64,000 nt of DNA. Origin: Candidatus Acidiferrum typicum. Its GTDB lineage: Bacteria > Acidobacteriota > Terriglobia > Acidiferrales > UBA7541. The DNA is taken from contig DLMH01000020.1 of the NCBI GenBank assembly GCA_002478115.1, forward strand, positions 124,001 through 188,000, read 5' to 3'. The position numbers and the translations under genes are program-made. Positions 1 through 8,876 of the stretch are shown here, piece after piece (the stretch's first letter is position 1; each line of letters starts with the position of its first letter). The notes beneath the pieces were generated by a model. The model saw only the letters and a list, made by a program, of their open reading frames with translations, was not told the origin of the DNA and made no database searches.

Positions 1-2702
1 GCGTCATCCCAGCGAAAATCAATCGTTGAATAGACGCCTTTTTCGTAGTTGTAGTTGTCGTTTTCGTCCTCATAAAGCGTGAAGCTCCCGTCGGCGCCCG
101 GGTAGATTCGCAATTCAATGGGATCAGCCGGTTTTTCCGTGGCGTATTGAACGAATGGACCCATCGGCAGGATGGACCCCGACCTAACCATGAGCGGGAT
201 CTTTTCGATGGGCGCGTCCTCGACGACGCTCTGGCCACCGGGGAGGGTCTCTCCCGTCCAGAAATCGAACCACTGATTTCCGGCCGGCAGATAAACGGTT
301 CTTGTTTTCTTCCTGGGCTCGAAAGTCGTCTCCCTGGCGTGAATTTCCGGAGTCTTCCAGAACATCTGAGCCCTGAACGCGCCCAGAACCGCGTTCGAGG
401 TCTCAAACGCGAAGTCATATTCTTTTCCGGCCTGCAACTCCACGGGAATCGTATAAGACTCCACCGAGTCGTAGTTGTGCGGCAGTTCTTTGCCATCCAG
501 ATACACTCTTCGCGGCCCGAAGCTCTTCATGTGGAAACGATATTTTCCGGTTTGCGCCGGAATCAGCTTGCCTTCCCAGCGCATCGAGAATTTGGGGCCG
601 GTGATAAAGCTGGGCCAACCCGTGTACCAATACACATTGATGTTCGGCTCCACTGCTTCGTGACACAGCTTCTTGAACTCCGCATCGCAATAGTATTTGG
701 CGGTCAGCCCCGGCTTTCCGTCTTTCGTTTTGAAGTGCTCGGGAGTGATGAGAATGCTGTCCTCCGGGGGCCGATGGTACATATACTGCGTTACCGGAGA
801 GACCATGATCGCGGGGCCGAACATGAACTGATCGTCGATGGAATACGTCTTCGGGTCGCGCGCGAAATCCATCGGCAAGCCGCGCATGATGGAATATCCA
901 TCGTGGGTGACTCGCCAGCCCAGTGAATAGATGTACGGCAGCAGCCGGTACCGCAGGTTGTCGAATTTTACGAGCGTGTCGCTGTACTCGCCAAACTCCC
1001 AAATCTCCCGTGGAGTCTCCGAGCCGTGTGCCCGGAAAATGGGGCAGAAAGCCCCAAACTGAAACATCCGCGTGTACAGTTCCTGGTACGCCGGATCCTT
1101 GCCGCCGTTGGAGAACACTCCTCCGTAGCTCCCGATCACAAAACCGCCGATATCGAATGTCCAATAAGGGATGCCGGCCATGCTGTGATTGATCCCCGCG
1201 GGTATCTGTTTCCTGTAAACGTCCCAATTCGCGCCGATATCCCCCGACCAGGTTGTTGCGGCGGCCCGCTGCTGCCCGGCGAAGGTGGAGCGGGTGAGGA
1301 TGTAAACGCGTTTCCGGTCCGTCTCTTTCCGTTGGTTCTTATAAACAGCTTCCGTGATGAGCAGCGAGTAAGGATTGAGGTACCTGGCGAAGGAGCCGAG
1401 ATGATTGTTCTCGACCCTCTTCATCTCATACTCTTCCGACTCCTTCGTGAGCGCGTTGACGATGTCGGGTTCGGTCGAGTCCATCCACCATCCGTCGATT
1501 CCTTTGGAGAACAGCCCCTTGTTGGCGTATTGCCAATACATATCGTTGGCCGCCGGATTGTACGCATCGTAGTACTTGAAACCGGCCCAGCCTACGGGGG
1601 AATACAAATATCCTCGGCGATCCATGTCCTGGTAAATGGGCGAAGCGGGTCCGAGCCCGGCCCAGATGGAAATCATGATGTGGAAGTTCTGCTGGTGAAG
1701 CAGATCGATCATTTCCTTTGGACGGGGGTACTTCGTTTCGTCGAAGAACATTGCGCCCCACATGTCGTTCCCACCCCAGTAATTCCAGTCCTGGATGATG
1801 TTGTCGATGGGAATTCGGCGCTTGCGGTATTCCTGGGCGATACCCAGCAATTCATCGCGGGTCGCGTAATGTTCCTTGCTCTGCCAATAGCCGTAGGCCC
1901 ACTTGCCGTACATGGGAGCCTGTCCCGTGAGGTTCCGGTATCCGGCGATGACTTGATCCATCGTCGGGCCAAGCAGGAAGTAGTAGTCGATGTTGTCGGC
2001 CACATCGGACCAGAACGATGTCGTTTCGCGATTGTCGGTGAAAATCGTCTTGGAATAGTTGTCCCAGAAGATCCCGTAGCCTCTTGTGGAAACCAAGACC
2101 GGTGTGACGGCCTCCGTGTTGGACTGCACCAGCTTCACCGTCTGCCCGCGATAATTCATGGCACCGGACTGGTGCTGTCCAAGTCCGTACAGCCCTTCAT
2201 CCGGCGTCAACATGAAATTCTGCTGCACGCTGAACGCGGATTTTTCCTGCCCGATTTGAGAGGGAGCGAAAGTGGCTTTGCCTTGCTCCTCCAGAATGAT
2301 TCGGTTGTCGTTGCCGAGATACCGCATCGCTCCATCGCTTTTGCTCAAGAGAAGTTTGATCTGCCCGCAACTCAGCGTAATTGTCTCGTCGCGCTCCTCA
2401 AAACGTACGCCCAGATCCGGCAAATCCTTTTGAATAACGGAGAGGCTGGTTTTTTCGGATGTGCCGCCAGCCGGCCATTTCACGACGCGAACCGTGCTTT
2501 CCGAATAGAACTGCACCTTCACGTTCAGATCGCCGGCCGCCAACTGCACGCCATTCTGGATACGCTGGATTCTCGGCGGCATCTGGTTTGCCTGCGCGTG
2601 CTTCGGTGCGGAAGAATTGTCCTGGCAAACTGCCGGCAACGCACTCAGAACGAGGGCGCAACACAACGCCGCTGCTCGCAGCGCGAGAGTGGGGAATTTC
2701 AT
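1..2702 (-). CDS. Secreted GH31 alpha-xylosidase/alpha-glucosidase with PA14 insert (3' end off the window)
   Basis: An exported alpha-glycosidase of family GH31, probably removing alpha-xylosyl or alpha-glucosyl residues from plant oligosaccharides outside the cytoplasm. The ATG at 2702 follows AGAAAGGA and opens a signal peptide (MKFPTLALRAAALCCALVLS, then a VCQ cleavage region near residue 27). The frame is open for about 900 codons to the left edge, where it reads DFRWDDA, so only a few tens of C-terminal residues should be missing. The GH31 core holds WWMDSTEPD with the nucleophile Asp near residue 408. Residues 650-770 (PGLTAKYYCDA...YRFHMKSFGPRRVYLDGK) look like a PA14 domain inserted before the C-terminal beta domain, an arrangement I associate with xyloglucan alpha-xylosidases. 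Family is clear; substrate is inferred. Confidence 0.93.
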   Translation of the reverse strand, partial: MKFPTLALRAAALCCALVLSALPAVCQDNSSAPKHAQANQMPPRIQRIQNGVQLAAGDLNVKVQFYSESTVRVVKWPAGGTSEKTSLSVIQKDLPDLGVRFEERDETITLSCGQIKLLLSKSDGAMRYLGNDNRIILEEQGKATFAPSQIGQEKSAFSVQQNFMLTPDEGLYGLGQHQSGAMNYRGQTVKLVQSNTEAVTPVLVSTRGYGIFWDNYSKTIFTDNRETTSFWSDVADNIDYYFLLGPTMDQVIAGYRNLTGQAPMYGKWAYGYWQSKEHYATRDELLGIAQEYRKRRIPIDNIIQDWNYWGGNDMWGAMFFDETKYPRPKEMIDLLHQQNFHIMISIWAGLGPASPIYQDMDRRGYLYSPVGWAGFKYYDAYNPAANDMYWQYANKGLFSKGIDGWWMDSTEPDIVNALTKESEEYEMKRVENNHLGSFARYLNPYSLLITEAVYKNQRKETDRKRVYILTRSTFAGQQRAAATTWSGDIGANWDVYRKQIPAGINHSMAGIPYWTFDIGGFVIGSYGGVFSNGGKDPAYQELYTRMFQFGAFCPIFRAHGSETPREIWEFGEYSDTLVKFDNLRYRLLPYIYSLGWRVTHDGYSIMRGLPMDFARDPKTYSIDDQFMFGPAIMVSPVTQYMYHRPPEDSILITPEHFKTKDGKPGLTAKYYCDAEFKKLCHEAVEPNINVYWYTGWPSFITGPKFSMRWEGKLIPAQTGKYRFHMKSFGPRRVYLDGKELPHNYDSVESYTIPVELQAGKEYDFAFETSNAVLGAFRAQMFWKTPEIHARETTFEPRKKTRTVYLPAGNQWFDFWTGETLPGGQSVVEDAPIEKIPLMVRSGSILPMGPFVQYATEKPADPIELRIYPGADGSFTLYEDENDNYNYEKGVYSTIDFRWDD

Positions 2703-2894
2703 TTTTCCGGGTTCCTTTCTGCCATGCTCACGGCAGTTTCACGCCAAACGACAAACAGCATTGTTCCATGCGCTCTGCGGAATTCAGGAGCGAATATCTT
2801 GGTGCGTGATGGAGAAGGGCACGGACACATTCGTGCTTGATGCTACTTCCAAGAGCAAGTCCAATCAAAGGAAATCCGCCGGTTGAGCCCTCAA

Positions 2895-3475
2895 GATGTC
2901 CGCAAATGCCACTCGTTCGGTGGCGCATCGCAGCGAAGGAAATAACCGCGTTTGGTTTCTCCCCGAAGGAGGGAAGAAACTCCGAGAGATAATAGGGGCT
3001 AAATGACCTTTGTACCTCGCGGAGTTCGACATGGCGAGCAATACGGGGCTGCGCAAGGGCCGTCATTACGGACTGAGGTGGGGCATGGTAAACTAAAAGG
3101 GTAAGATGGTAAACGTCCCGCGGACGAAGAACGAAGAAACCATACGTCCCGTCAAATGAAGCTGCGGTGGCCGCCCTTAGGGTTGAGCATGACCGGGGCG
3201 AGAGCAGAGGGCGTGTGTTCCAGCCGGCCAAGACGGATGAACCGCTTGAAAATGGGCGGCATTGGTTCGAGGAAGCGGTAATGGAAGCGGAGACTATGAA
3301 CTTTCGTTGACATGGCTTGCGGCATAGGTGCGCGAGCCGTTTACGGATGAAGGGTGCTCCGCTGGCAGATGTTGCAGATCTGTTGGGGCACAAGAGTTTG
3401 ACGCTGGCAAGACGGTACGCGCACATCGGTCTGATCAAACTGCGGGCGGTGGTATCCTTAGCTTGGAGCAAGTGA
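2895..3475 (+). pseudogene. Decayed tyrosine recombinase/integrase
   Basis: Remnant of a tyrosine recombinase catalytic domain lying just upstream of tRNA-Lys. Reading frame 1 gives NATRSVAHRSEGNNRVWFL, then KKLREIIG, then EFDMASNTGLRKGRHYGLRW (the first catalytic Arg region) and VNVPRTKNEET. The homology then shifts to frame 2 near 3150-3165: NEAAVAALRVEHD, HWFEEAVMEAETMNFR, HGLRHRCASRL (HxLRH box) and LLGHKSLTLARRYAHIG (GH and Tyr boxes), ending at a stop at 3473. In-frame stops occur at 3004 and 3082, and a TGA at 3308 sits where Trp normally precedes the HxLRH box. The N-terminal domain is not recognisable. It is not the parent of the intact integrase at 7299-8453 and suggests an earlier element used this tRNA locus. 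Confidence 0.85.
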
Positions 3476-3546
3476 CACCGCAAGCGAGACGAACCAAAAC
3501 GGTGTGCCGGTGACTGCCTTGCAACTGGCTGTGCATTAAAGAGTTT

Positions 3547-3621
3547 AGGGGCGTAGCTCAGTGGTAGAGCAGCGGCCTTTTAAGCCGAAGGTCGTGGGTT
3601 CGATCCCCACCGCCCCTACCA
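3547..3621 (+). tRNA. tRNA-Lys (anticodon UUU)
   Basis: A full cloverleaf can be folded: acceptor AGGGGCG/CGCCCCU, D arm GCUC/GAGC with AGUGGUA loop, anticodon loop CUUUUAA with anticodon UUU, T arm GUGGG-UUCGAUC-CCCAC, discriminator A and an encoded CCA. The first pair of the anticodon stem is a G-A mismatch. The 3' half is duplicated at 15628-15654, marking it as the attachment site of the mobile element that follows. Confidence 0.97.
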
Positions 3622-3624
3622 ACC
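3598..3624 (+). repeat. attL: tRNA-Lys 3' end, left boundary of the mobile element
   Basis: Twenty-seven bases (T-loop to just past CCA) are identical to 15628-15654. The copies are in direct orientation, 12,030 bp apart. They enclose an intact integrase that reads toward this end, as expected for a tRNA-targeting integrative element. Confidence 0.92.
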
Positions 3625-3668
3625 TAACCGACTGAAAGGGAACGACTTCCTTAGGTTCATTTTTCCGC

Positions 3669-3684
3669 GTACCTCCCGTGTACC
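3669..3684 (+). repeat. Arm-type direct repeat inside attL
   Basis: GTACCTCCCGTGTACC here matches GTACCTGCCGTGTACC at 15531-15546 in 15 of 16 positions. The copies lie 44 bp inside the left att repeat and 81 bp inside the right one. Their position suggests integrase or excisionase arm-binding sites; no protein-binding evidence is visible. Confidence 0.5.
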
Positions 3685-3731
3685 CTTCTTACGGGCGTAG
3701 CTGTTCCAAGGAACACACGACGAGCAGAGGG

Positions 3732-6700
3732 TCAAGGCAGTGACGCTCGTAACAAATGCGACCTGTAGGTGATGTAGAACGACTTTGCGGGCGCATCCAC
3801 CCAGATCGCTTGGCTGTCGAATTGAAGCGCAGGGACGTGCAGGAGAGATGTGAACCGGAAGGACTGGGCGTCAAAACGACCAACCTCAGTTCCGTTTCCG
3901 GTCTGTTCTGGAATAGCGGCCCAATACTGGCCAGGCTCTCCCGTTGATTGGAGTGGCCGCGGTCCGACATCTGTGAATGGCCGAATCTCTTCGTTTGTAA
4001 TGTTGCCGTGCCCTGTTTCTGCATCCACTAACCAGTACTCTGTCTTATCTGGACCTACGGGTTTATGCGAGCCGGTGTCCGGGTTTTTTGCCCGAACTAT
4101 CAAGAACCGTTTTTGTTCGGCGATGTAGGCGAGTGCATAAAGTCGATCGGCTTCCGGTATGTCGACGGGCAGGATTGCACCCGATATAAGGTTCACGCGA
4201 ACGACGGCCCATAGATAGTCGGATGAGCCGGTGCGCTTTGCCAAGATCGCCCATTTTCCATCGTTGCTGATCACCGGCGAATAGACGTCTTCGGCGAGTA
4301 ACGTCGGCTCCTTGCTGGCTTCAAACCTCCAGAATCCCTGCTTATCTTGGAATTCGCCAGCGCGATAAGTTGCGGGTCCTTGCGTCAGGGCCCAGAGCCC
4401 CGGTGGTTGGCGATCCTCATTGTCTTTCTGGAACTTCTTGGGAACGACGGAATGCGGATCCTCGGATGGGAAAACGGCTGGAGGATCAACCTTCTCGATC
4501 GAGCCGTCCTTTATCGAAACCCACGTGGGTCCCTCCGATTTGGGAACACGAGAAATCACCTGTGCCGAACCAGGGGATGAGACCACTAGCGCCGCACTGC
4601 CACGGTCGCGTGCGGGATAGATTCGCAAACGCTCGTCAGTTCCGTTCTTCCAGTAATTCAAGACGTAAAAGCGACCGTCTGCAATCACAACCTCAAAACC
4701 CGGCAGGTTTGCCAGTTCCGGATATTCGATGGTCAGCGGAGCATAGCGAAGCAACTTGTGAAAGGAGCCGCAAAGCTGGTCATAAACGGAACCGCCGGAG
4801 TCTGACATCCCCGGATTGTTCATGAAAACGCGCCTTCCCTGGGTCTTGGTCAGATGTACGTACTCATATTGCATGCCGTCCAAGACCGTTTGGGACAAGG
4901 GTCCTAAGTCATCCACCTTTTGTGAACTAGTGAAATCAGTCAGAGTTCTCAGTTCTTCGGCACCAAGCGCGCGGCGGAATCTTCTGGCCGGATCGTCATA
5001 GAGGATGATGGTGGAGGTGTCTCCTCTCCGCCCAATGACAATCTGGCCCGCGTTACCCCAATATCCAGCGCTTAGAAGAGCAAATGCCTCGTCGTAAGCG
5101 TCCTTGCCGGACATAAGCGACAAGAGTTCACTTTCGAGCTTATCGAAATCCGTGTAGGAATGATGGCCTGGATCGCCTCCAGCCTGCCGGGCACCCACTA
5201 TGACTAGAGCTTTGGATTTGGAACTGAATATTTGCCGTGCCCGCGGACTGTCTTCAGCCATCAGATAAGCGCCAGCAACTTGTTCGAGTCGCGTGTCGCC
5301 CGAATTGTAGATGCGCTCCACCGCATCCAAAGGTAGTGATTCGCGAACGAGACGTGCACTGGCAAGCAGCGACTGAATGGCGGGGTCGTCTGAACCTTTT
5401 AGAACCTCGGTTTCCCGGTGCTGATCTCCCGACAAAACAGCGAATATCCCGACGGGAGTCCCGGACAACGTGGTAGATGCGGCAATGCTGTCGCCGCAGT
5501 TCTTCCTGAAGGTATCTCTCCGGAGCAACGCATATGCCACACTGCGGGCAGACGCGGATTCGCTTTCGATATGTTGGGCGATATCGCGATCGCCGACAGA
5601 AGAGGGCCACCGACCAACGATGTCCCTGAGAAGGTCCGCAGTTTGGCGGTCTGAAGAATCCAGAGTCGCTGCCCGCGAAAGCAGCAACGACATTGCTCCT
5701 TCGCTTGGCGCATCCCGTTCGGCCAGGTATTGACCAATGCTAACCGGAACATCCAGCGGGACCTTCGGCCACGCGTAATCTGCACGGTTGAGGGTCTCGG
5801 ACCCTTCCTTGGTGCTCTTCATTGCGGCGTATGCCTCTACTGAGGAAGCCGCCTCCGCATCGGGTAGTCCGCCCGCAGCGATCAGTGCAGCGATGAACAT
5901 CCGTCGATAGTGGGCGTCCACAATGGACGGCATGCCCTGCCGAAGGGCCGGTATCGCGCGAGGGTCCCGGAAGTGCACAAGCGAATTCGCCGCATATGCC
6001 CGCTCGGCTTCATCGACTTGTTGGTTCAAAACGGCTATAAGCCCGGTGACGCTCTCCCGCATATCCAGCTTGTCCACGCTTTGAATCAAGCGAAGGCGGT
6101 CGCTGGCCGAAGACCACTTGGGATCGAAAAGCCAAGGGAGAAGAGGCGTGAGTGCGTCCCGCCGCGCGTTTTCCAGTTGGAAATGAATTAGGCACTCGAC
6201 TGCATTGTCATGGATTGCACGATCCGAGTTGCCAATGAGTCTCGTCATGATCGGAATCCAATGATCGGGATTGCCGCCAACGTTGCTGACCAGGGGCATC
6301 CGCAAGTAGATACCGTCATGTAGGTTGCGGAGCGTTGGATCGCTGAACAAGGTGAGAAACCATTGGTCGCGACCAGTCCACTCCACCGACAATAGAGCAT
6401 CTGCAGCCTTGTCTCGCGAGTAGCCGAGGGCTTCGCGGTCTTCAACGGTCTTCTTCAGTTCGGCGAACAATGCGTCCGCCTGCATCTCTTTTCCCTCGTA
6501 GTGGAGGTACAGGACTGTCTTTGCTAGCACGGCGCGACGTGGCATGGCTCCTTGCGCGTAATTCCTGAGAATGGGTTCCGCCTTGGTCCAGTCCAGACGA
6601 GCCAACGTTGTCAGCTCGTCTTCATGGCTTACGCTTCCCGCTTCGTCGTCGTCCTGAGCAGCCGTCGCGTCGGCGACAAGTTGCTCGCGAAAGTACTTGC

Positions 6701-7139
6701 TGTTTAGCTTGAGGTAATTCTTGACTTCCTCACGCCAGCCCTCGCCGAGGCGTTCTTTATTCTCGTCATAGAGCCGCTTGACCACATCTTGGACCTGAGG
6801 GGTCTTCGGGAGGAGTTTCAGGAGAGAAACCGTAAATTCGGGTTTCGCAACGCATGCTTCCACAAGACGTTCACGCGTCTTCTCAGACGCAGACATTTGA
6901 ACGGAACCGTTCATCTGCCCCCAGTAGAGTCCCAAAATCTCCAACGATGCGTCGTCTGGGGGCGGGGAGTTCAAACTTAAGCGAACCGGCCCAGCATGTG
7001 TCCGAAATTCATCGTTTTTGGGAGGTGGAGCTGAAAATGTCAGGAGTTCCTGAACTAAATCATGTTGTTGCGCGGTCTGCCCAACCGCATTCCAGGGAAC
7101 CAGCGCCAACAAACAGAGCACGAACGTGAGGCGGGCCAT
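3732..7139 (-). CDS. Large secreted HEAT-repeat/beta-propeller-like protein, island cargo
   Basis: A 1135-residue exported protein of unknown function. The ATG at 7139 opens a signal peptide (MARLTFVLCLLALVPWNAVG, cleaved near QTAQQ). Residues 100-560 are helical and contain HEAT-like units, for example LIAVLNQQVDEAERAYAANSL followed by HFRDPRAIPALRQGM. The C-terminal 350 residues turn beta-rich with propeller-like blades (VYSPVISNDGKWAILAKR; YWLVDAETGHG), as in periplasmic scaffolds. No catalytic motif is recognised. It lies between attL and the integrase, so it appears to travel with the element. It is transcribed toward the tRNA with no partner in the same operon. The 159 bp upstream hold no clear promoter that I can defend. 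Confidence 0.8.
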   Translation of the reverse strand: MARLTFVLCLLALVPWNAVGQTAQQHDLVQELLTFSAPPPKNDEFRTHAGPVRLSLNSPPPDDASLEILGLYWGQMNGSVQMSASEKTRERLVEACVAKPEFTVSLLKLLPKTPQVQDVVKRLYDENKERLGEGWREEVKNYLKLNSKYFREQLVADATAAQDDDEAGSVSHEDELTTLARLDWTKAEPILRNYAQGAMPRRAVLAKTVLYLHYEGKEMQADALFAELKKTVEDREALGYSRDKAADALLSVEWTGRDQWFLTLFSDPTLRNLHDGIYLRMPLVSNVGGNPDHWIPIMTRLIGNSDRAIHDNAVECLIHFQLENARRDALTPLLPWLFDPKWSSASDRLRLIQSVDKLDMRESVTGLIAVLNQQVDEAERAYAANSLVHFRDPRAIPALRQGMPSIVDAHYRRMFIAALIAAGGLPDAEAASSVEAYAAMKSTKEGSETLNRADYAWPKVPLDVPVSIGQYLAERDAPSEGAMSLLLSRAATLDSSDRQTADLLRDIVGRWPSSVGDRDIAQHIESESASARSVAYALLRRDTFRKNCGDSIAASTTLSGTPVGIFAVLSGDQHRETEVLKGSDDPAIQSLLASARLVRESLPLDAVERIYNSGDTRLEQVAGAYLMAEDSPRARQIFSSKSKALVIVGARQAGGDPGHHSYTDFDKLESELLSLMSGKDAYDEAFALLSAGYWGNAGQIVIGRRGDTSTIILYDDPARRFRRALGAEELRTLTDFTSSQKVDDLGPLSQTVLDGMQYEYVHLTKTQGRRVFMNNPGMSDSGGSVYDQLCGSFHKLLRYAPLTIEYPELANLPGFEVVIADGRFYVLNYWKNGTDERLRIYPARDRGSAALVVSSPGSAQVISRVPKSEGPTWVSIKDGSIEKVDPPAVFPSEDPHSVVPKKFQKDNEDRQPPGLWALTQGPATYRAGEFQDKQGFWRFEASKEPTLLAEDVYSPVISNDGKWAILAKRTGSSDYLWAVVRVNLISGAILPVDIPEADRLYALAYIAEQKRFLIVRAKNPDTGSHKPVGPDKTEYWLVDAETGHGNITNEEIRPFTDVGPRPLQSTGEPGQYWAAIPEQTGNGTEVGRFDAQSFRFTSLLHVPALQFDSQAIWVDAPAKSFYITYRSHLLRASLP

Positions 7140-7298
7140 CGGTTGCTCTCTGCTGGGGGAAATACCAGCACACGACCATTAGACACCACTACGTGACCCT
7201 TTGTTCACACATTTTTCTATCGCAATCGAGAGATTGGTCTGGCCGACACTCTTATTGTGTCGTGTGAAGCTATAATGAGCCTAATCCCGGGAACGCAA

Positions 7299-8453
7299 TC
7301 AGTTGATCCGGCCCGTCTTCCCTTGCAGTTCTGGAGTCCCCTTGCCATCGGTGAGCACAACTGGATCGTTGCTCCATGCGGCCTTCAGATCAGCCTCGAT
7401 TTGTTCTTGGCGTGAACGCGTCCAAGGCGCGTAATGGCGCTCGGTAATGCGGATGCTACTGTGCCCGAGAAGTACGGAGACTCTGTCTAGTGGGACACCG
7501 GCGAGAAGCAACTCCACGGCGAACGTATCGCGGAATCTGTGCGCATGGCCGGTAGGTACTTTCGCCAATCCAAAGAGCCGCTGGAGTCTGCGTTGCCATT
7601 TCCCTTTGGCACTGCGCACGGTTGACTTGCCTGTCCAGAAGAAATATCGTGCGCTGGAATGGGGAGCAGCATCCAGGGCTTTGACAACCATGTCCGGCAG
7701 GACGCAATAGACAGCTACGCCCGTCTTCTCTGTGTGCAGCAGCAGTTTATTGTCTGCAACCAGGTCTACGTCAAGCTGGACTGCATCGCCAATCCGTAAG
7801 CCCGAATAACGAAGCAGCAAAACAAAGGCCCGTAGCCGTTGAGCGTTGCGAATGCCCGCACTCTTGCCATAGGGTTCTAGGGCAGTGAGAATGCGGATCA
7901 TCTCTTCGCGAGTAAAAGGCATGGTGGGTTTGTTGGGAACTTTCGGGGTTTTCAGTTCAATTGCCGGGTTATGGTCAATCCATTTTCTTCTCTCGGTGAA
8001 CCGCAGGAATGCACGGAGTCTTTCGAGCTTCTTGAGGCTGGAGCGCGGGCCGTCCTTCCATGCCGCCCGAAAAATCGCGAGCATGTCTAAATCCAATTGC
8101 TTGAGGAACTGCAGTTTCTGTGTTTCCGCAAAATCATCAAGCTGACGAAAGAGCAGACGGTATTTATACAACGTGGCTTCGTTCAGTTTCCGCGCTTGCG
8201 CATCGGCCATGAACTTCCCATGCGCATCCTTGATAGTGACCTCTTTTTCCTGCTGGATAATGCGTCGGTCTTCTGCCTCCCACTGGCGGATGAGGTCTTG
8301 CGCACGCTGCCAATCGCGGAGCTTCAAAGACTCACGCATTTCTTTCCCGCTAAGTGCCCCGTCAACCCAAATAGGGCACTGGCAATGGCGGTACTTTCTG
8401 CCCTTAGCGCGCTGCTTGCAACTCTTGCGGTGACGGCGATAGATCGTGAGCAT
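7299..8453 (-). CDS. Tyrosine recombinase, integrase of the element
   Basis: Catalyses site-specific integration and excision at tRNA-Lys. At 384 residues it is normal length for a phage/ICE-type integrase. The catalytic set is complete: Arg220 in YSGLRIGDA, Lys243 in TEKTG, H305-R-F-R308, His331 in LLGHSS and Tyr341 in ERHYAPW. An N-terminal segment with Cys12, Cys24, Cys26 and several His (SCKQRAKGRKYRHCQCPIW) may bind metal or DNA; residues 70-170 form the core-binding SAM-like domain. The excisionase-like gene lies 12 bp upstream on the same strand, so the two are probably co-transcribed. It points toward attL, with the cargo gene between. Confidence 0.96.
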   Translation of the reverse strand: MLTIYRRHRKSCKQRAKGRKYRHCQCPIWVDGALSGKEMRESLKLRDWQRAQDLIRQWEAEDRRIIQQEKEVTIKDAHGKFMADAQARKLNEATLYKYRLLFRQLDDFAETQKLQFLKQLDLDMLAIFRAAWKDGPRSSLKKLERLRAFLRFTERRKWIDHNPAIELKTPKVPNKPTMPFTREEMIRILTALEPYGKSAGIRNAQRLRAFVLLLRYSGLRIGDAVQLDVDLVADNKLLLHTEKTGVAVYCVLPDMVVKALDAAPHSSARYFFWTGKSTVRSAKGKWQRRLQRLFGLAKVPTGHAHRFRDTFAVELLLAGVPLDRVSVLLGHSSIRITERHYAPWTRSRQEQIEADLKAAWSNDPVVLTDGKGTPELQGKTGRIN

Positions 8454-8465
8454 TGAGTTGTACTC

Positions 8466-8711
8466 CTACCGGACGCCTGACTTCGATGATAAGCGAGAAT
8501 GGACCCTTTCGAGCACAGTTTGAGGAATGCGCAGCGTGACGTACCGCCTCTTGTGGCGTGGACTTCTCTCTCCGATTAGAAGCACACCCGGCTCGTTTTC
8601 GAAAAGCTCGCGAACCTTATCCGCACTTAGACTCCACATTTCGGCGATTTCCGTAACGGCATAGTGCCGTTCGATGTGCACCGAGGTCTCGATTTGGGAT
8701 GGTACGGCCAT
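8466..8711 (-). CDS. Excisionase-like helix-turn-helix protein
   Basis: An 81-residue basic DNA-binding protein. Residues 15-45 (HYAVTEIAEMWSLSADKVRE) form a MerR/excisionase-type winged helix, followed by a basic wing (RSPRHKRRYVTLRIPQTVLERV). It ends 12 bp before the integrase, an arrangement typical of xis-int pairs that control the direction of recombination. A role as a repressor of its own promoter or of the divergent gene at 8877 is also possible. The call is by context and fold. Confidence 0.75.
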   Translation of the reverse strand: MAVPSQIETSVHIERHYAVTEIAEMWSLSADKVRELFENEPGVLLIGERSPRHKRRYVTLRIPQTVLERVHSRLSSKSGVR

Positions 8712-8876
8712 TGCGCGTTAGTGACTCCTACGGGTTTGGAAAGATTCGCAACTGCCTTGTCAAAATAGCTCCTCGGCTTCCGGGGGAGTGTTGAAGAAGA
8801 TTCTTCTTGCATTCCGCCACCGAACGAGCTACGATTACGTAAACATAGTACGGTAATGTAGGAGTATTTGTCAACT

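Noticed and set aside
1026..2840. A 604-codon open frame on the plus strand
   Set aside because: It is antisense to the GH31 gene, whose frame has signal peptide, catalytic motif and domain order. The long shadow comes from codon bias.
8717..8727. GTGACTCCTAC resembling the end of a fluoride aptamer
   Set aside because: The sequence before it is the start of the excisionase-like gene on the other strand; there is no P1 hairpin with GGAGT loop, no AACCGC and no suitable downstream gene.
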